Part shown: positions 9,020-16,658 of the stretch, piece by piece
Numbering within the stretch: the stretch's first letter is position 1
Layout: every line of letters starts with the position of its first letter
Source: Candidatus Sulfidibacterium hydrothermale
Lineage (GTDB): Bacteria; Bacteroidota; Bacteroidia; Bacteroidales; F082
Length of the DNA: 64,000 nt
Reading direction: 5' to 3'
Assembly (NCBI RefSeq): GCF_020149915.1
Contig: NZ_CP083760.1
Coordinates: forward strand, 1,054,001 to 1,118,000
Position numbers and translations under genes: made by a program
The notes under the pieces: generated by a model
What the model saw: the letters and a program-made list of their open reading frames with translations, nothing else
Told to the model about the DNA's origin: nothing
Databases searched by the model: none

Positions 9020-11477
9020 CAAAAATAAACAGGTGCTTTTGGGTGTTAAAATGATACTTTCCGAACTTTTGTAGAATGTAATTACCAAAGACCAGGTCGA
9101 AATTTAACCGGTAACTCACAATCACTTTGACATCTTTAACGGTTTTATTGGCAATACGTACCTCGTCAAAATGAATCACTGCATGGTCGGCAATGGTATT
9201 GTTTTTCAAAATTTCTTTCGGATTACCTTCGAAATTGTTTTTGCTGATAACACCGTTTTGAAGCATGGCTAATGCTTTTTTCAGCGAGATCATTCCGGAG
9301 CTGTTGCGGTCGTAAACAAATTTCTCGTCATAGCCATTAATCAGACAAGGAACAACATACATTCCGGTTTTCTTGTCCGTTGTATATTTTACGCTATTTT
9401 CTATTGGGTTTACAGCAATTTGAATGGCCGTGGTGTCGATGGTCACTTTTCCGGCATTCGGAATAAAGTCTTTGCGTAGTACCCTGAATTCTGTACGCCG
9501 GTTGAGCGCATATGCAGCTTCTCTTTCTGCCTTGCTGGGCAGCGAATTGATAAAGGCATCATCCAGCGTGGTTCCTTTTTTGAAAAGGAAACCGTCTTTT
9601 ACAATGTCTTTTTGCAAGGTGCGAGGAACTCTTTCGCCATAACCTTTTGCTACCAGCCGTTTGGGGTCAATGCCGCGCATGATAAGATAATCAACAACCG
9701 ACCGGGCCCGTTTTTGCGAAAGGATATCATTGTATTCTTTCGTGTCGCGAGAGTCGGTATGTGAGCCCAGCTCGATGACCAGATTGGGATTCTCGCGTAA
9801 TGTCTGGATTAATCCCTGTAACGAATCCTGATATTGCGGTTTCAGGTTCCATTTGTTCAAATCATAAAGAATATCCGGCAAAACGATGGGCTTTTTCGGA
9901 ATGGGTTTTAAAACGATATCTTTTTTGAAGTTTTTGCTAAATTCGACTCCTGCTGTTGTGAAACGGCCAATGTTGTTGAAATAATTGTCTTTGCTTACTT
10001 TTACTTCGTAAGTGGTATTGGGTTTTATCTGGCTTTTACCGAAGGAATAAAATCCTTTGTCGTTGGTGATGGTTTTTACGGTAATTCCATCGGAACCAAT
10101 AAGTTGTACGGTAGCATTGGGTACTCCAAATGTGGTCCGGTCGTCTGTTACGGTACCCGAAAGGGTGAATTCGAGCGGAGGTTCAATGAAATAGTAAATA
10201 TCTTCTTTTCCGCGTCCGCCTTTCCGGTTTGAGCTTAAATATCCCCATGATTCTGTAGGATGAAAAATAATTCCGAAATCATCGTAGGTAGAGTTGATGG
10301 GGTATTTCAGATTTTTGGGTTTTCCCCAGTGTCCGGATGAATCAATTTTGCTGACAAAGATATCCAGTCCGCCCATGCCGCCATGGCCGTTGGATGAAAA
10401 ATACAGAGCGGTGTCGCCCCGTAAAAAGGGAAACATCTCATCGCCTTTGGTGTTAATCAGCGGTCCTAAATTGATGGGATGGCCAAAAGGAGCACTTTTG
10501 GAAGTGCGGACAGACATCCAGAGGTCTTTCCCTCCGGCACCGCCCGGACGGTCCGAAGAAAAGATCAAGGTAAGTCCGTTGCTGCTCAGGGTAGGTTGTC
10601 CTACTGCCTGGGTGGTATCCACACCACGGATGATCAGCCGTCTGGCTTTTCCCCAGTTACGGCCGATACGGCTGGAAACATAAATCTGACACCCGTTTTT
10701 CTTGTCAGGGATTTGTGGACAGCGGGTAAAATAAAGTTTGTTAAAGCGACTATTCAGCTGAGCGGCTCCTTCGTTAGCCGGGGTGTTGATGTTTTTATTT
10801 TTATCCAGCAAAACCGGTGTGCTCCATTCGCCTTTTCTGTCTTGCCGGGCCATAAAAAGATCACTGAAATTTTGTCCGGTCCATTTATCGGTAGCCTTTC
10901 CGGTTACTCCGTCGCGGGTAGAGGTAAAAACCAATTCGTTGTAATTGGCCGAGAGAAAAGCCGGAGCAAAATCGGCTGCCCGGGAATTGAGTTTCCGGAC
11001 GTTGGTAACTTTATATTTAGACGGATTGTTGATCCATTTTTGGATTAATGCAGCTGATTCGGCTCCCAGTTTGCCGCGGGGATCATCCGGAACTCTTTCG
11101 GCATAAGCCTTATATTGCTGGATGGCTTCATCGTATTTTCCGTCAATTTTTAAGACATCGGCCAGGTGCAATAAAACTTCCGGATGGTTTTTCGCCCATC
11201 CAAACCGGACCAGCCTGCGGTAAGCAGCTTCGGCACGATGGTAGTTTTCGGTATAATAATAACAATCAGCCAAACGATAAATAATCCGGTTTTTTTCTTC
11301 GCGGTTGTTTTTGACTTTGGTAAAGGCTTTTTTGTATTTGTCTATGGCGGCATAATACTGTTGCCGGGCAAAGAGTTCATCGGCAGCATGCGCCGGACTT
11401 TTTTTCTGGGCCAGGGTAATGACGGGTAAAAGAATGGCCAGTAAAAACAGAAAATATTTGATCGTTAGTGCCTTCAT
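9006..11477 (-). CDS. TPR-PD40-OmpA envelope protein with retropepsin-like C-terminal domain
   Basis: An 823-residue exported protein. Order of parts: signal peptide (1-23), TPR-like helices (30-150), PD40/WD40-type beta-propeller repeats (about 165-430, with repeated SSNG/SSDRPGG units), a carboxypeptidase-regulatory-like beta domain (440-525), and an OmpA peptidoglycan-binding domain (535-668, ELGSHTDSRD and QKRARSVVDYL). A C-terminal module of about 120 residues (700-820) follows. The first four parts match a well-known Bacteroidota envelope architecture, to which the T9SS protein PorE also belongs. The last module has the layout of a single-lobe aspartic protease of the retropepsin-like clan: strand, ING turn, FVYDRNSSG at the DTGAS site, later VRIANKTVKDV and LVFGNYIL. 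The catalytic D723 is kept but TGA has become RNS, so it is probably inactive. Second gene of the tatA-OmpA-purM unit. Confidence 0.88.
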   Translation of the reverse strand: MKALTIKYFLFLLAILLPVITLAQKKSPAHAADELFARQQYYAAIDKYKKAFTKVKNNREEKNRIIYRLADCYYYTENYHRAEAAYRRLVRFGWAKNHPEVLLHLADVLKIDGKYDEAIQQYKAYAERVPDDPRGKLGAESAALIQKWINNPSKYKVTNVRKLNSRAADFAPAFLSANYNELVFTSTRDGVTGKATDKWTGQNFSDLFMARQDRKGEWSTPVLLDKNKNINTPANEGAAQLNSRFNKLYFTRCPQIPDKKNGCQIYVSSRIGRNWGKARRLIIRGVDTTQAVGQPTLSSNGLTLIFSSDRPGGAGGKDLWMSVRTSKSAPFGHPINLGPLINTKGDEMFPFLRGDTALYFSSNGHGGMGGLDIFVSKIDSSGHWGKPKNLKYPINSTYDDFGIIFHPTESWGYLSSNRKGGRGKEDIYYFIEPPLEFTLSGTVTDDRTTFGVPNATVQLIGSDGITVKTITNDKGFYSFGKSQIKPNTTYEVKVSKDNYFNNIGRFTTAGVEFSKNFKKDIVLKPIPKKPIVLPDILYDLNKWNLKPQYQDSLQGLIQTLRENPNLVIELGSHTDSRDTKEYNDILSQKRARSVVDYLIMRGIDPKRLVAKGYGERVPRTLQKDIVKDGFLFKKGTTLDDAFINSLPSKAEREAAYALNRRTEFRVLRKDFIPNAGKVTIDTTAIQIAVNPIENSVKYTTDKKTGMYVVPCLINGYDEKFVYDRNSSGMISLKKALAMLQNGVISKNNFEGNPKEILKNNTIADHAVIHFDEVRIANKTVKDVKVIVSYRLNFDLVFGNYILQKFGKYHFNTQKHLFIFDEKK

Positions 11478-11492
11478 ACGTTTCTTCTTCCG

Positions 11493-12125
11493 TTATCTTT
11501 TGGTGCTGATGGTTTTTTCTGCCGGTTTAATATGAATTTCGTTTTTGGGTACTTCCGGTTTGTTCGGTTGCTGTTTTGTACGCGAAGCGGTTGTTTTTCT
11601 TGGCCGTCCCGGTTTTTGGGCCGTTGATTTTTTATCCGCTGCTTTTCTTCCGCTTCCTTTTTTTGCTGTAGTTTCTTTGGTATTACTTTTTGTCGTTTTT
11701 GCTGTTGTTTTCCGTTTTCCGGTACTTTTTTTCCTGACTGTTTCGGTTTGTTTGCGGGAAGTGGTTTTTCTTGGCCGCCCCGGTTTTTTGGCCTCTGCAG
11801 GATTCTTCTTTTTTGTTTGTTGCCTCCTGGGCTTATTGCTTACTTCTTCTTTCTTTTCGTCTGCCGGTTGGCTGTCAGAAACTTCGGGCTGGTCGGCTTT
11901 TGTTTTTTTTGCTTCGTATTCATCCCGTTTTTTTTCTCTTTCAATCCGGTTGGCTTCGCGGTTAATTTCATTTTTTACGTCTTCCGAAGCCCGTTTAATT
12001 TCATTAATGAATTTTCCCAGGCTATGGGCCAGCTCCGGTATTTTACCGGGGCCAAAAACTAAAAAAATGGCCAAAACGATGAGAAAAATCTCGCCCGTAC
12101 CTAAATCAAAAAAGAGTAAAACCAA
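11493..12125 (-). CDS. tatA: TatA/TatB-type twin-arginine translocase subunit with AT-hook tail
   Basis: A 210-residue protein. Residues 1-60 are a classic TatA/B module: a short N-terminus, one membrane helix (GEIFLIVLAIFLVFGPGKIPELA), then an amphipathic helix. TatA forms the pore-like assembly that exports folded proteins with twin-arginine signals. From residue 70 the chain is Lys/Arg/Thr-rich and disordered, with two identical KPGRPRKTT motifs (114-122 and 171-179), the core of the DNA-binding AT-hook. The start is TTG at 12125; no ATG lies upstream in frame and the family alignment begins here. Usual TatA is 60-90 residues, so the basic tail is a large extension. No tatC is in the window. 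TatA versus TatB cannot be settled. Confidence 0.85.
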   Translation of the reverse strand: MVLLFFDLGTGEIFLIVLAIFLVFGPGKIPELAHSLGKFINEIKRASEDVKNEINREANRIEREKKRDEYEAKKTKADQPEVSDSQPADEKKEEVSNKPRRQQTKKKNPAEAKKPGRPRKTTSRKQTETVRKKSTGKRKTTAKTTKSNTKETTAKKGSGRKAADKKSTAQKPGRPRKTTASRTKQQPNKPEVPKNEIHIKPAEKTISTKR

Positions 12126-12147
12126 TGCTATTAATTTTTGTTATTCG

Positions 12148-12155
12148 CAAAAGTA
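12148..12155 (-). promoter_or_regulatory. -7 element TACTTTTG upstream of tatA
   Basis: Minus-strand TACTTTTG matches TAnnTTTG, 22 bases ahead of the TTG start of tatA. It would drive the tatA-OmpA-purM unit. Confidence 0.42.
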
Positions 12156-12183
12156 AAAAAAATCCCCTTGGACTGTCGGTTAA

Positions 12184-12882
12184 TTATTTTTTGTTTTCTT
12201 TGGCTTTTACTTGCAAGCCGTTATGGTACATCACTTTTTTTTGCAGTTGTCCCAATGTGTCATAAGTGTACCAGGTTCCGTCTTGTAAGGCATGCTTGTA
12301 TTGGCCTTTAATGAGTAGCCGTCCGGTAATATCATATACTTTAAAAGGACCTTGCAGCGTGTCGTTTACATAAGTGCCAATAGTAGAAATTTTTCCGTCT
12401 GAAAAGTATTTTATCCAACGTCCGTTTTTCTTTCCGTTTTTGTATTCGGTTACTTCAGCCGGTTTGCCGGTTTCCGGAAAGAAAACGGTGGTTGTTCCTT
12501 CTTTTACGCCTTTGCTGTAGTTTTCTTCAAGAACCAGTTTCCCGTCCGGATCGTTGTAATAACGCCAGGTGCTGTCTTTTTTCTTGTCGAAATAATAGCC
12601 TTCGGCCATCTTTTTCCCGTCCAGGTAGTAAGTGGTAACGTGGGCTTTACGTCCATTGTCAGAATAAACCATTTCTGCTTTTTTCATGCCGGCAGGATAG
12701 TAGTAAATGAAAGTTCCGTAAGGTTTCCCGTTTCGAAATTGTCCGCGGTATCGTAGTGCTCCGTTGCTGTAAGTTCCGGTCCATTTTCCTTGCCGCAGCC
12801 CTTGTTTATCCGTGACATTTTGTGCTTTGACAGGAAAAAGATATGACAGCATTAAAACCAGAAATAAAAATGATTGTTTCAT
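12184..12882 (-). CDS. Exported MORN-repeat protein
   Basis: A 232-residue protein starting MKQSFLFLVLML with a cleavable signal peptide ending at VKAQ; an upstream TTG extension of 25 residues would spoil the signal and is rejected. The mature part is built of about eight MORN-like repeats of 22-24 residues (patterns such as GKWTGTYSNGALRYRGQF, NGKKNGRWIKYFSDGK, DGTWYTYDTLG). Databases often label such proteins YwqK-family antitoxin, but nothing here suggests a toxin-antitoxin role. It is probably a periplasmic or surface protein of unknown function, divergent from recR. Confidence 0.82.
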   Translation of the reverse strand: MKQSFLFLVLMLSYLFPVKAQNVTDKQGLRQGKWTGTYSNGALRYRGQFRNGKPYGTFIYYYPAGMKKAEMVYSDNGRKAHVTTYYLDGKKMAEGYYFDKKKDSTWRYYNDPDGKLVLEENYSKGVKEGTTTVFFPETGKPAEVTEYKNGKKNGRWIKYFSDGKISTIGTYVNDTLQGPFKVYDITGRLLIKGQYKHALQDGTWYTYDTLGQLQKKVMYHNGLQVKAKENKK

Positions 12883-12923
12883 TTTGCCCACCGCTGAAGT
12901 AAAAGTTTTATTTTTATCGGCAT

Positions 12924-12931
12924 CAAAAGTA
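12924..12931 (-). promoter_or_regulatory. -7 element TACTTTTG for the MORN gene
   Basis: Minus-strand TACTTTTG, 41 bases ahead of the ATG, with a TTTG 23 bases further upstream as a weak -33 candidate. It lies in the 56-base gap shared with divergent recR. Confidence 0.42.
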
Positions 12932-12938
12932 ACATGAA

Positions 12939-13559
12939 TTGAACGAATATTCTTCAAAATTATTGGAATCGGCAGTAAAAGAATTGTCGCGTTTGCCGGG
13001 TATCGGAAAAAGAACCGCTTTACGGCTTTCCTTGCATTTGTTGCGGGAAGATCCGTTGGTTACACGTCATTTGGCTGAAGCCCTGATGAAAATGCGGGAT
13101 GAAATCATGTTTTGTAAAAGGTGTAATAATATATCGGACAATGAGTTGTGCGATATTTGCCGTAATCCGAAACGGGATGAACATACCGTTTGTGTGGTGG
13201 AAGATACCCGCGATGTATTGGCTGTTGAAAATACGGCCCAATTCAATGGTTTGTATCATGTTTTGGGCGGCATTATTAACCCGATGGAAGGTATCGGTCC
13301 TAACGATTTGAATTTATCACATCTTGTGGAGCGGGTGCGCACCGAAGAAATTCAAGAAATTATCCTTGCGCTTCCGGCTACGGTGGAAGGCGATACTACC
13401 GGATTCTATATCTTCAAATTGCTGTCGCCTTTTGATATTAAAATTACCACCCTTTCGAGAGGGGTGGCTATTGGGAATGAATTGGAATATACCGATGAAG
13501 TTACGTTGGGAAGATCTATTTTGAACCGACTTCCTTTTGATGAAGCCAATCGCCAGTAG
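12939..13559 (+). CDS. recR: Recombination mediator RecR
   Basis: A 206-residue DNA repair protein that, with RecO and RecF, loads RecA onto single-stranded gaps. Seen are the helix-hairpin-helix LPGIGKRTALR (19-29), a Cys4 zinc finger (C59, C62, C71, C74), a Toprim domain (VCVVEDTRDVLAVE) and the C-terminal YTDEVTLGRSILNR signature. The start is TTG: reading from it gives NEYSSKLLE, which matches the family N-terminus exactly, and a stop lies three codons upstream. The TTG overlaps the stop of an out-of-frame ATG-AAT-TGA mini-frame at 12934-12942. Only the TTG start explains the conserved N-terminus. Confidence 0.95.
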   Translation: MNEYSSKLLESAVKELSRLPGIGKRTALRLSLHLLREDPLVTRHLAEALMKMRDEIMFCKRCNNISDNELCDICRNPKRDEHTVCVVEDTRDVLAVENTAQFNGLYHVLGGIINPMEGIGPNDLNLSHLVERVRTEEIQEIILALPATVEGDTTGFYIFKLLSPFDIKITTLSRGVAIGNELEYTDEVTLGRSILNRLPFDEANRQ

Positions 13560-13588
13560 GTTGTCTGTTTTTTCTGGTGGTTAGTGTT

Positions 13589-14497
13589 TTAATTCCTTGA
13601 TTTTTTTAGGACTTTGGGTAACGGGATTTTTCCGGTTTCCGATAAAATTACGCCAAGAATAACAATAATCATCCCGATTGTTTTTCGCAAGCTGAATTCT
13701 TCTCTGAGCAGGTAAAAAGAGAATATAACCGTAAAAGCCGGGATCAGGTTGGTGTAAAGGCTGGATTTAATAACACCGAGATATTTCACAACCAGCGTGT
13801 ATAAAACAAAAGCTACCGATGAAGCAAAGATACCCAGCATTAACAACGAAACAATAACAAGTATTCCGGGTTTAATATTCACAAAAGAGCTTCCGTCAAT
13901 AACAAGAAAAAAGGGCAGGAAATACAGAGAACCCAACATGTTTTGCCACGCAATAATGGTTACCGCATTATAATGACGACTCAGTTTTTTTAAAGCCACC
14001 ACATAAAATACGGCGGAAAATACAGCAAGAAACAAAAGTAAAATTCCCCACGGATTAGCACTGAGTTCAAAATCTTTATTTAAGAGAATCAATAACAATC
14101 CGGCAAAGGACAAAATCAGCCCGGCTATATTGAAGGGTTTCAATTTTTCCCTGAAAAAAAACCAGCCGGCAAAAGGGGCAAAAAGTGGAATGGTAGCCAC
14201 AATAATGGAGCTTAAAGAGGCAGAAACCATACTTAAGCCATAATTTTCGCCTATAAAGTAAAGAAACGGATTCAGGAATGCGCTCCCCAAAAATAACCAG
14301 CGGTCAGCTTTTTGTATGGGTTTCAACAGTCCGGTGGCATAACCAAAAATAAAAAGAACCACAAAAGAGATTAGCAAACGGAAATAAATGGTGGTTAGCG
14401 GAGAGTAAACTTCAAAAACAATTTTAGACCAAACATACGACATGCCCCAGAAAAACATAGAAATGAAAGCAATAATATGCACATGGAGGGGTTTCAT
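13589..14497 (-). CDS. EamA/DMT-family permease
   Basis: A 302-residue membrane protein with ten predicted helices in two homologous EamA halves (a repeat of five helices), the drug/metabolite transporter layout. Typical features are the SKIVFEVYSPLTTIYFRL opening and the LGVILSETGK end. Members export amino acids, metabolites or drugs; the substrate is not predictable here. It starts 9 bases after the stop of the upstream DUF3108 gene, so the two form an operon. Convergent with recR. Confidence 0.88.
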   Translation of the reverse strand: MKPLHVHIIAFISMFFWGMSYVWSKIVFEVYSPLTTIYFRLLISFVVLFIFGYATGLLKPIQKADRWLFLGSAFLNPFLYFIGENYGLSMVSASLSSIIVATIPLFAPFAGWFFFREKLKPFNIAGLILSFAGLLLILLNKDFELSANPWGILLLFLAVFSAVFYVVALKKLSRHYNAVTIIAWQNMLGSLYFLPFFLVIDGSSFVNIKPGILVIVSLLMLGIFASSVAFVLYTLVVKYLGVIKSSLYTNLIPAFTVIFSFYLLREEFSLRKTIGMIIVILGVILSETGKIPLPKVLKKSRN

Positions 14498-14506
14498 GAA
14501 GAAAGG

Positions 14507-15322
14507 TTATCGTTTTTTGTGTGGCTTAAAATGGGGTTTATAATCAAGATAAGGCATCAGGAAAACTTTTATTGATCCGACAACGATATTGGCTTCTACA
14601 TAAACCGGGTAACGATACTGATCGTCTGTAATATAAACCAGTAGTGGGTCGGTATCGGAAAAAAAAGTACTGTTCAAAAGAACGGCTTTATAAACATCAC
14701 ATTTGATTTTTTTTCGTTTATGTTCCATTGTGCCTTTCCCTGTATAGACAATGTAATATGTTGTTTTTTTCCCGTCTACAACCAGAGGAACCGGGATGGT
14801 GTCGCCTATCGGTAATGAATCTGTGTTGATAATGCGAAGGTAGTACGTAGCACTCAGTACGTCATATAGTGGCTTTTTAAGAGAAAGAATGGTGTCTTTT
14901 AGGGGTTTGGTAGAGGTTTCGGTACGGACATTCATGTATTGTTTTTCCCAGTGAAAGTGGTAAATGTTATGGATAAAATAGCCGCCTTCGAGGGTTTTTT
15001 TCTCGTAATACAGCGGACGGAATCCTTTCTTTGACACAATCGCCTGGTAATGATCTTCCAGTTTAAAGATGAATGCATATTTTTTTAAGGAGTATCCGGT
15101 TGCAATAAAATGAAAAGATGGTTTTCCATCATAGGTTAAAGTATCTGTTTTCAAATCAGCATATCCTGCATATACCCAAATTGGTCCCAGGTTATAATAA
15201 ACCCGTAACCTTAAGTTTTCATGGGGTGAAAAAGGATAATCAAACGTGGATTGGGCCTGGCTATTGGGAATTCCGGCTAACAGAATAAGGCTGAAAAAGA
15301 ATGTGATGGTTTTTAATTTCAT
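14507..15322 (-). CDS. DUF3108 exported protein
   Basis: A 271-residue protein with a signal peptide (MKLKTITFFFSLILLAGIPNSQAQ). The remainder is beta-rich and resembles DUF3108, an exported family of unknown role (pattern LRLRVYYNLGPIWVYAGYADL, then a YYEKKT segment). Bacteroidota commonly have one copy per genome. It is the first gene of a pair with the EamA permease. No catalytic motif is visible. Confidence 0.8.
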   Translation of the reverse strand: MKLKTITFFFSLILLAGIPNSQAQSTFDYPFSPHENLRLRVYYNLGPIWVYAGYADLKTDTLTYDGKPSFHFIATGYSLKKYAFIFKLEDHYQAIVSKKGFRPLYYEKKTLEGGYFIHNIYHFHWEKQYMNVRTETSTKPLKDTILSLKKPLYDVLSATYYLRIINTDSLPIGDTIPVPLVVDGKKTTYYIVYTGKGTMEHKRKKIKCDVYKAVLLNSTFFSDTDPLLVYITDDQYRYPVYVEANIVVGSIKVFLMPYLDYKPHFKPHKKR

Positions 15323-15497
15323 AAGATGTTCTGAATTTTCAAAAGTAATAAAAACCGCTGTTTGCCGAAGAAAAATTGCAATTCGTTTTGTTGGTAATGT
15401 GAAATGCCGCTAAATAACAGTTTGTCAGATGTAAAGATGCTGTGCAAGGATATTTCCGGAAATTGAATCCGGGGAATCCGGTGCGCTTTTTCATTAA

Positions 15498-15533
15498 AAA
15501 AAGAGACTGTCTTTGTTAAGACAGCCTCTTTTT
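15498..15533 (-). terminator. Terminator at the far end of the tRNA-Met array
   Basis: 16-bp stem with one mismatch (arms 15498-15513 and 15518-15533), loop TGTT, with A/T runs on both sides. It sits directly behind the last tRNA 3' fragment and differs from the hairpin found inside every repeat unit. It is probably the original terminator of the tRNA-Met gene before the array grew. Confidence 0.75.
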
Positions 15534-15534
15534 G

Positions 15535-16310
15535 TAGCGAGGCCGAGAATTGAACTCGGGTCCGCCAGCCGGCGGATATGAATCCTCCAAAATTTTTTCT
15601 TTTAAAAAAACAAAAGGCCAGAAATTTCTTCCTGACCTTTAAATGTAGCGAGGCCGAGAATTGAACTCGGGTCCGCCAGCCGGCGGATATGAATCCTCCA
15701 AAATTTTTTCTTTTAAAAAACAAAAGGCCAGAAATTTCTTCCTGACCTTTAAATGTAGCGAGGCCGAGAATTGAACTCGGGTCCGCCAGCCGGCGGATAT
15801 GAATCCTCCAAAATTTTTTCTTTTAAAAAAACAAAAGGCCAGAAATTTCTTCCTGACCTTTAAATGTAGCGAGGCCGAGAATTGAACTCGGGTCCGCCAG
15901 CCGGCGGATATGAATCCTCCAAAATTTTTTCTTTTAAAAAAACAAAAGGCCAGAAATTTCTTCCTGACCTTTAAATGTAGCGAGGCCGAGAATTGAACTC
16001 GGGTCCGCCAGCCGGCGGATATGAATCCTCCAAAATTTTTTCTTTTAAAAAAACAAAAGGCCAGAAATTTCTTCCTGACCTTTAAATGTAGCGAGGCCGA
16101 GAATTGAACTCGGGTCCGCCAGCCGGCGGATATGAATCCTCCAAAATTTTTTCTTTTAAAAAAACAAAAGGCCAGAAATTTCTTCCTGACCTTTAAATGT
16201 AGCGAGGCCGAGAATTGAACTCGGGTCCGCCAGCCGGCGGATATGAATCCTCCAAAATTTTTTCTTTTAAAAAAACAAAAGGCCAGAAATTTCTTCCTGA
16301 CCTTTAAATG
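15535..16310 (-). repeat. Tandem array of seven 111-bp units carrying broken tRNA-Met 3' halves
   Basis: Seven head-to-tail units start at 15535, 15646, 15756, 15867, 15978, 16089 and 16200; all are 111 bp except the second (110). Read on the minus strand away from the intact tRNA-Met, each unit holds a terminator-like hairpin with a T-run, an A-rich stretch, and the anticodon-loop piece GGATTCATA. Then comes the palindrome TCCGCC-GGCT-GGCGGA, then an exact 26-base copy of the tRNA-Met T-arm and 3' acceptor strand. The D-arm and 5' acceptor strand are missing, so no unit can fold as a tRNA. Units are almost identical, which means recent amplification or active homogenisation. The palindromes begin at 15561, 15672, 15782, 15893, 16004, 16115 and 16226. 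Confidence 0.95.
16278..16305 (-). terminator. Hairpin directly behind tRNA-Met
   Basis: AAAGGCCAG / CTGACCTTT (16278-16286 and 16297-16305) forms a 9-bp stem with one mismatch, and on the minus strand is followed by a T-run. The same hairpin recurs in each 111-bp unit, so the array contains seven potential terminators in series. Confidence 0.6.
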
Positions 16311-16384
16311 TAGCGAGGCCGAGAATTGAACTCGGGACCTCCGGGTTATGAATCCGACGCTCTAACCAACTGAGCTACCTCGCC
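16311..16384 (-). tRNA. tRNA-Met (CAT anticodon)
   Basis: A complete 74-base cloverleaf on the minus strand. The acceptor GGCGAGG pairs with CCTCGCT (G-U at the first pair), discriminator A; the D-arm is GCTC...GAGC; the anticodon loop is TTCATAA; the T-arm loop is TTCAATT. G1 rather than unpaired C1 marks it as elongator-type Met (or an Ile2 tRNA whose CAT is modified), not initiator. CCA is not encoded. The 31-39 pair is A-C. Confidence 0.95.
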
Positions 16385-16396
16385 GTTTTGAGGGTG

Positions 16397-16424
16397 CAAA
16401 AATAAAAAAATTAAAGATTACACA
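16397..16424 (-). promoter_or_regulatory. Promoter of tRNA-Met
   Basis: Minus-strand TATTTTTG at 16404-16397 with a TTG about 18 bases further upstream, matching the Bacteroidota consensus loosely. The predicted start is just ahead of the tRNA 5' end. Confidence 0.5.
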
Positions 16425-16483
16425 AGGATTTTTTTTCATGCACCCTATTTTATTTTGTTTTCGGTCGTTTTTTCAAAAAAAAT

Positions 16484-16580
16484 GGGTAAGCTACTTATAT
16501 CGCACCGCTACAACCGCCTACCCTTGCTCCCTTCCGGGCCTGGGGGAATTCAGCAGGAGCTGGTCGTATAAGACTTACCC
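16484..16580 (-). ncRNA. ffs: Signal recognition particle RNA, small bacterial (4.5S) type
   Basis: About 97 bases on the minus strand fold into one long hairpin: the ends GGGTAAG and CTTACCC pair. The apical domain shows the conserved CAGGCCCGGAAGGGAGCA with GGAA tetraloop, the Ffh-binding site. This RNA and Ffh target nascent membrane proteins to FtsY and the translocon. An overlapping plus-strand frame is only its antisense. End positions are good to a few bases. Confidence 0.92.
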
Positions 16581-16584
16581 GCTG

Positions 16585-16613
16585 CAAAAATACAAATGTT
16601 TTTTGTCTTGCAA
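16585..16613 (-). promoter_or_regulatory. Promoter of the SRP RNA
   Basis: Minus-strand TATTTTTG (16592-16585) and TTG 18 bases upstream, the same arrangement as ahead of tRNA-Met. Located four bases before the RNA 5' end region. Confidence 0.5.
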
Positions 16614-16658
16614 GAAAAAACTTTTTATTTTTACATCAGAAACAAAAAAATCATACAA

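Noticed and set aside
12184-12882. YwqK-type antitoxin label for the MORN protein
   Set aside because: It has a signal peptide and no adjacent toxin; MORN repeats alone do not make an antitoxin.
15319-15723. 134-codon minus-strand frame across the array edge
   Set aside because: It consists of the repeat unit translated twice plus intergenic sequence, needs a TTG start, and has no similarity to known proteins. Treated as repeat, not gene.
15535-16310. CRISPR array
   Set aside because: The whole unit is repeated without variable spacers, and it contains tRNA sequence; no cas genes nearby.
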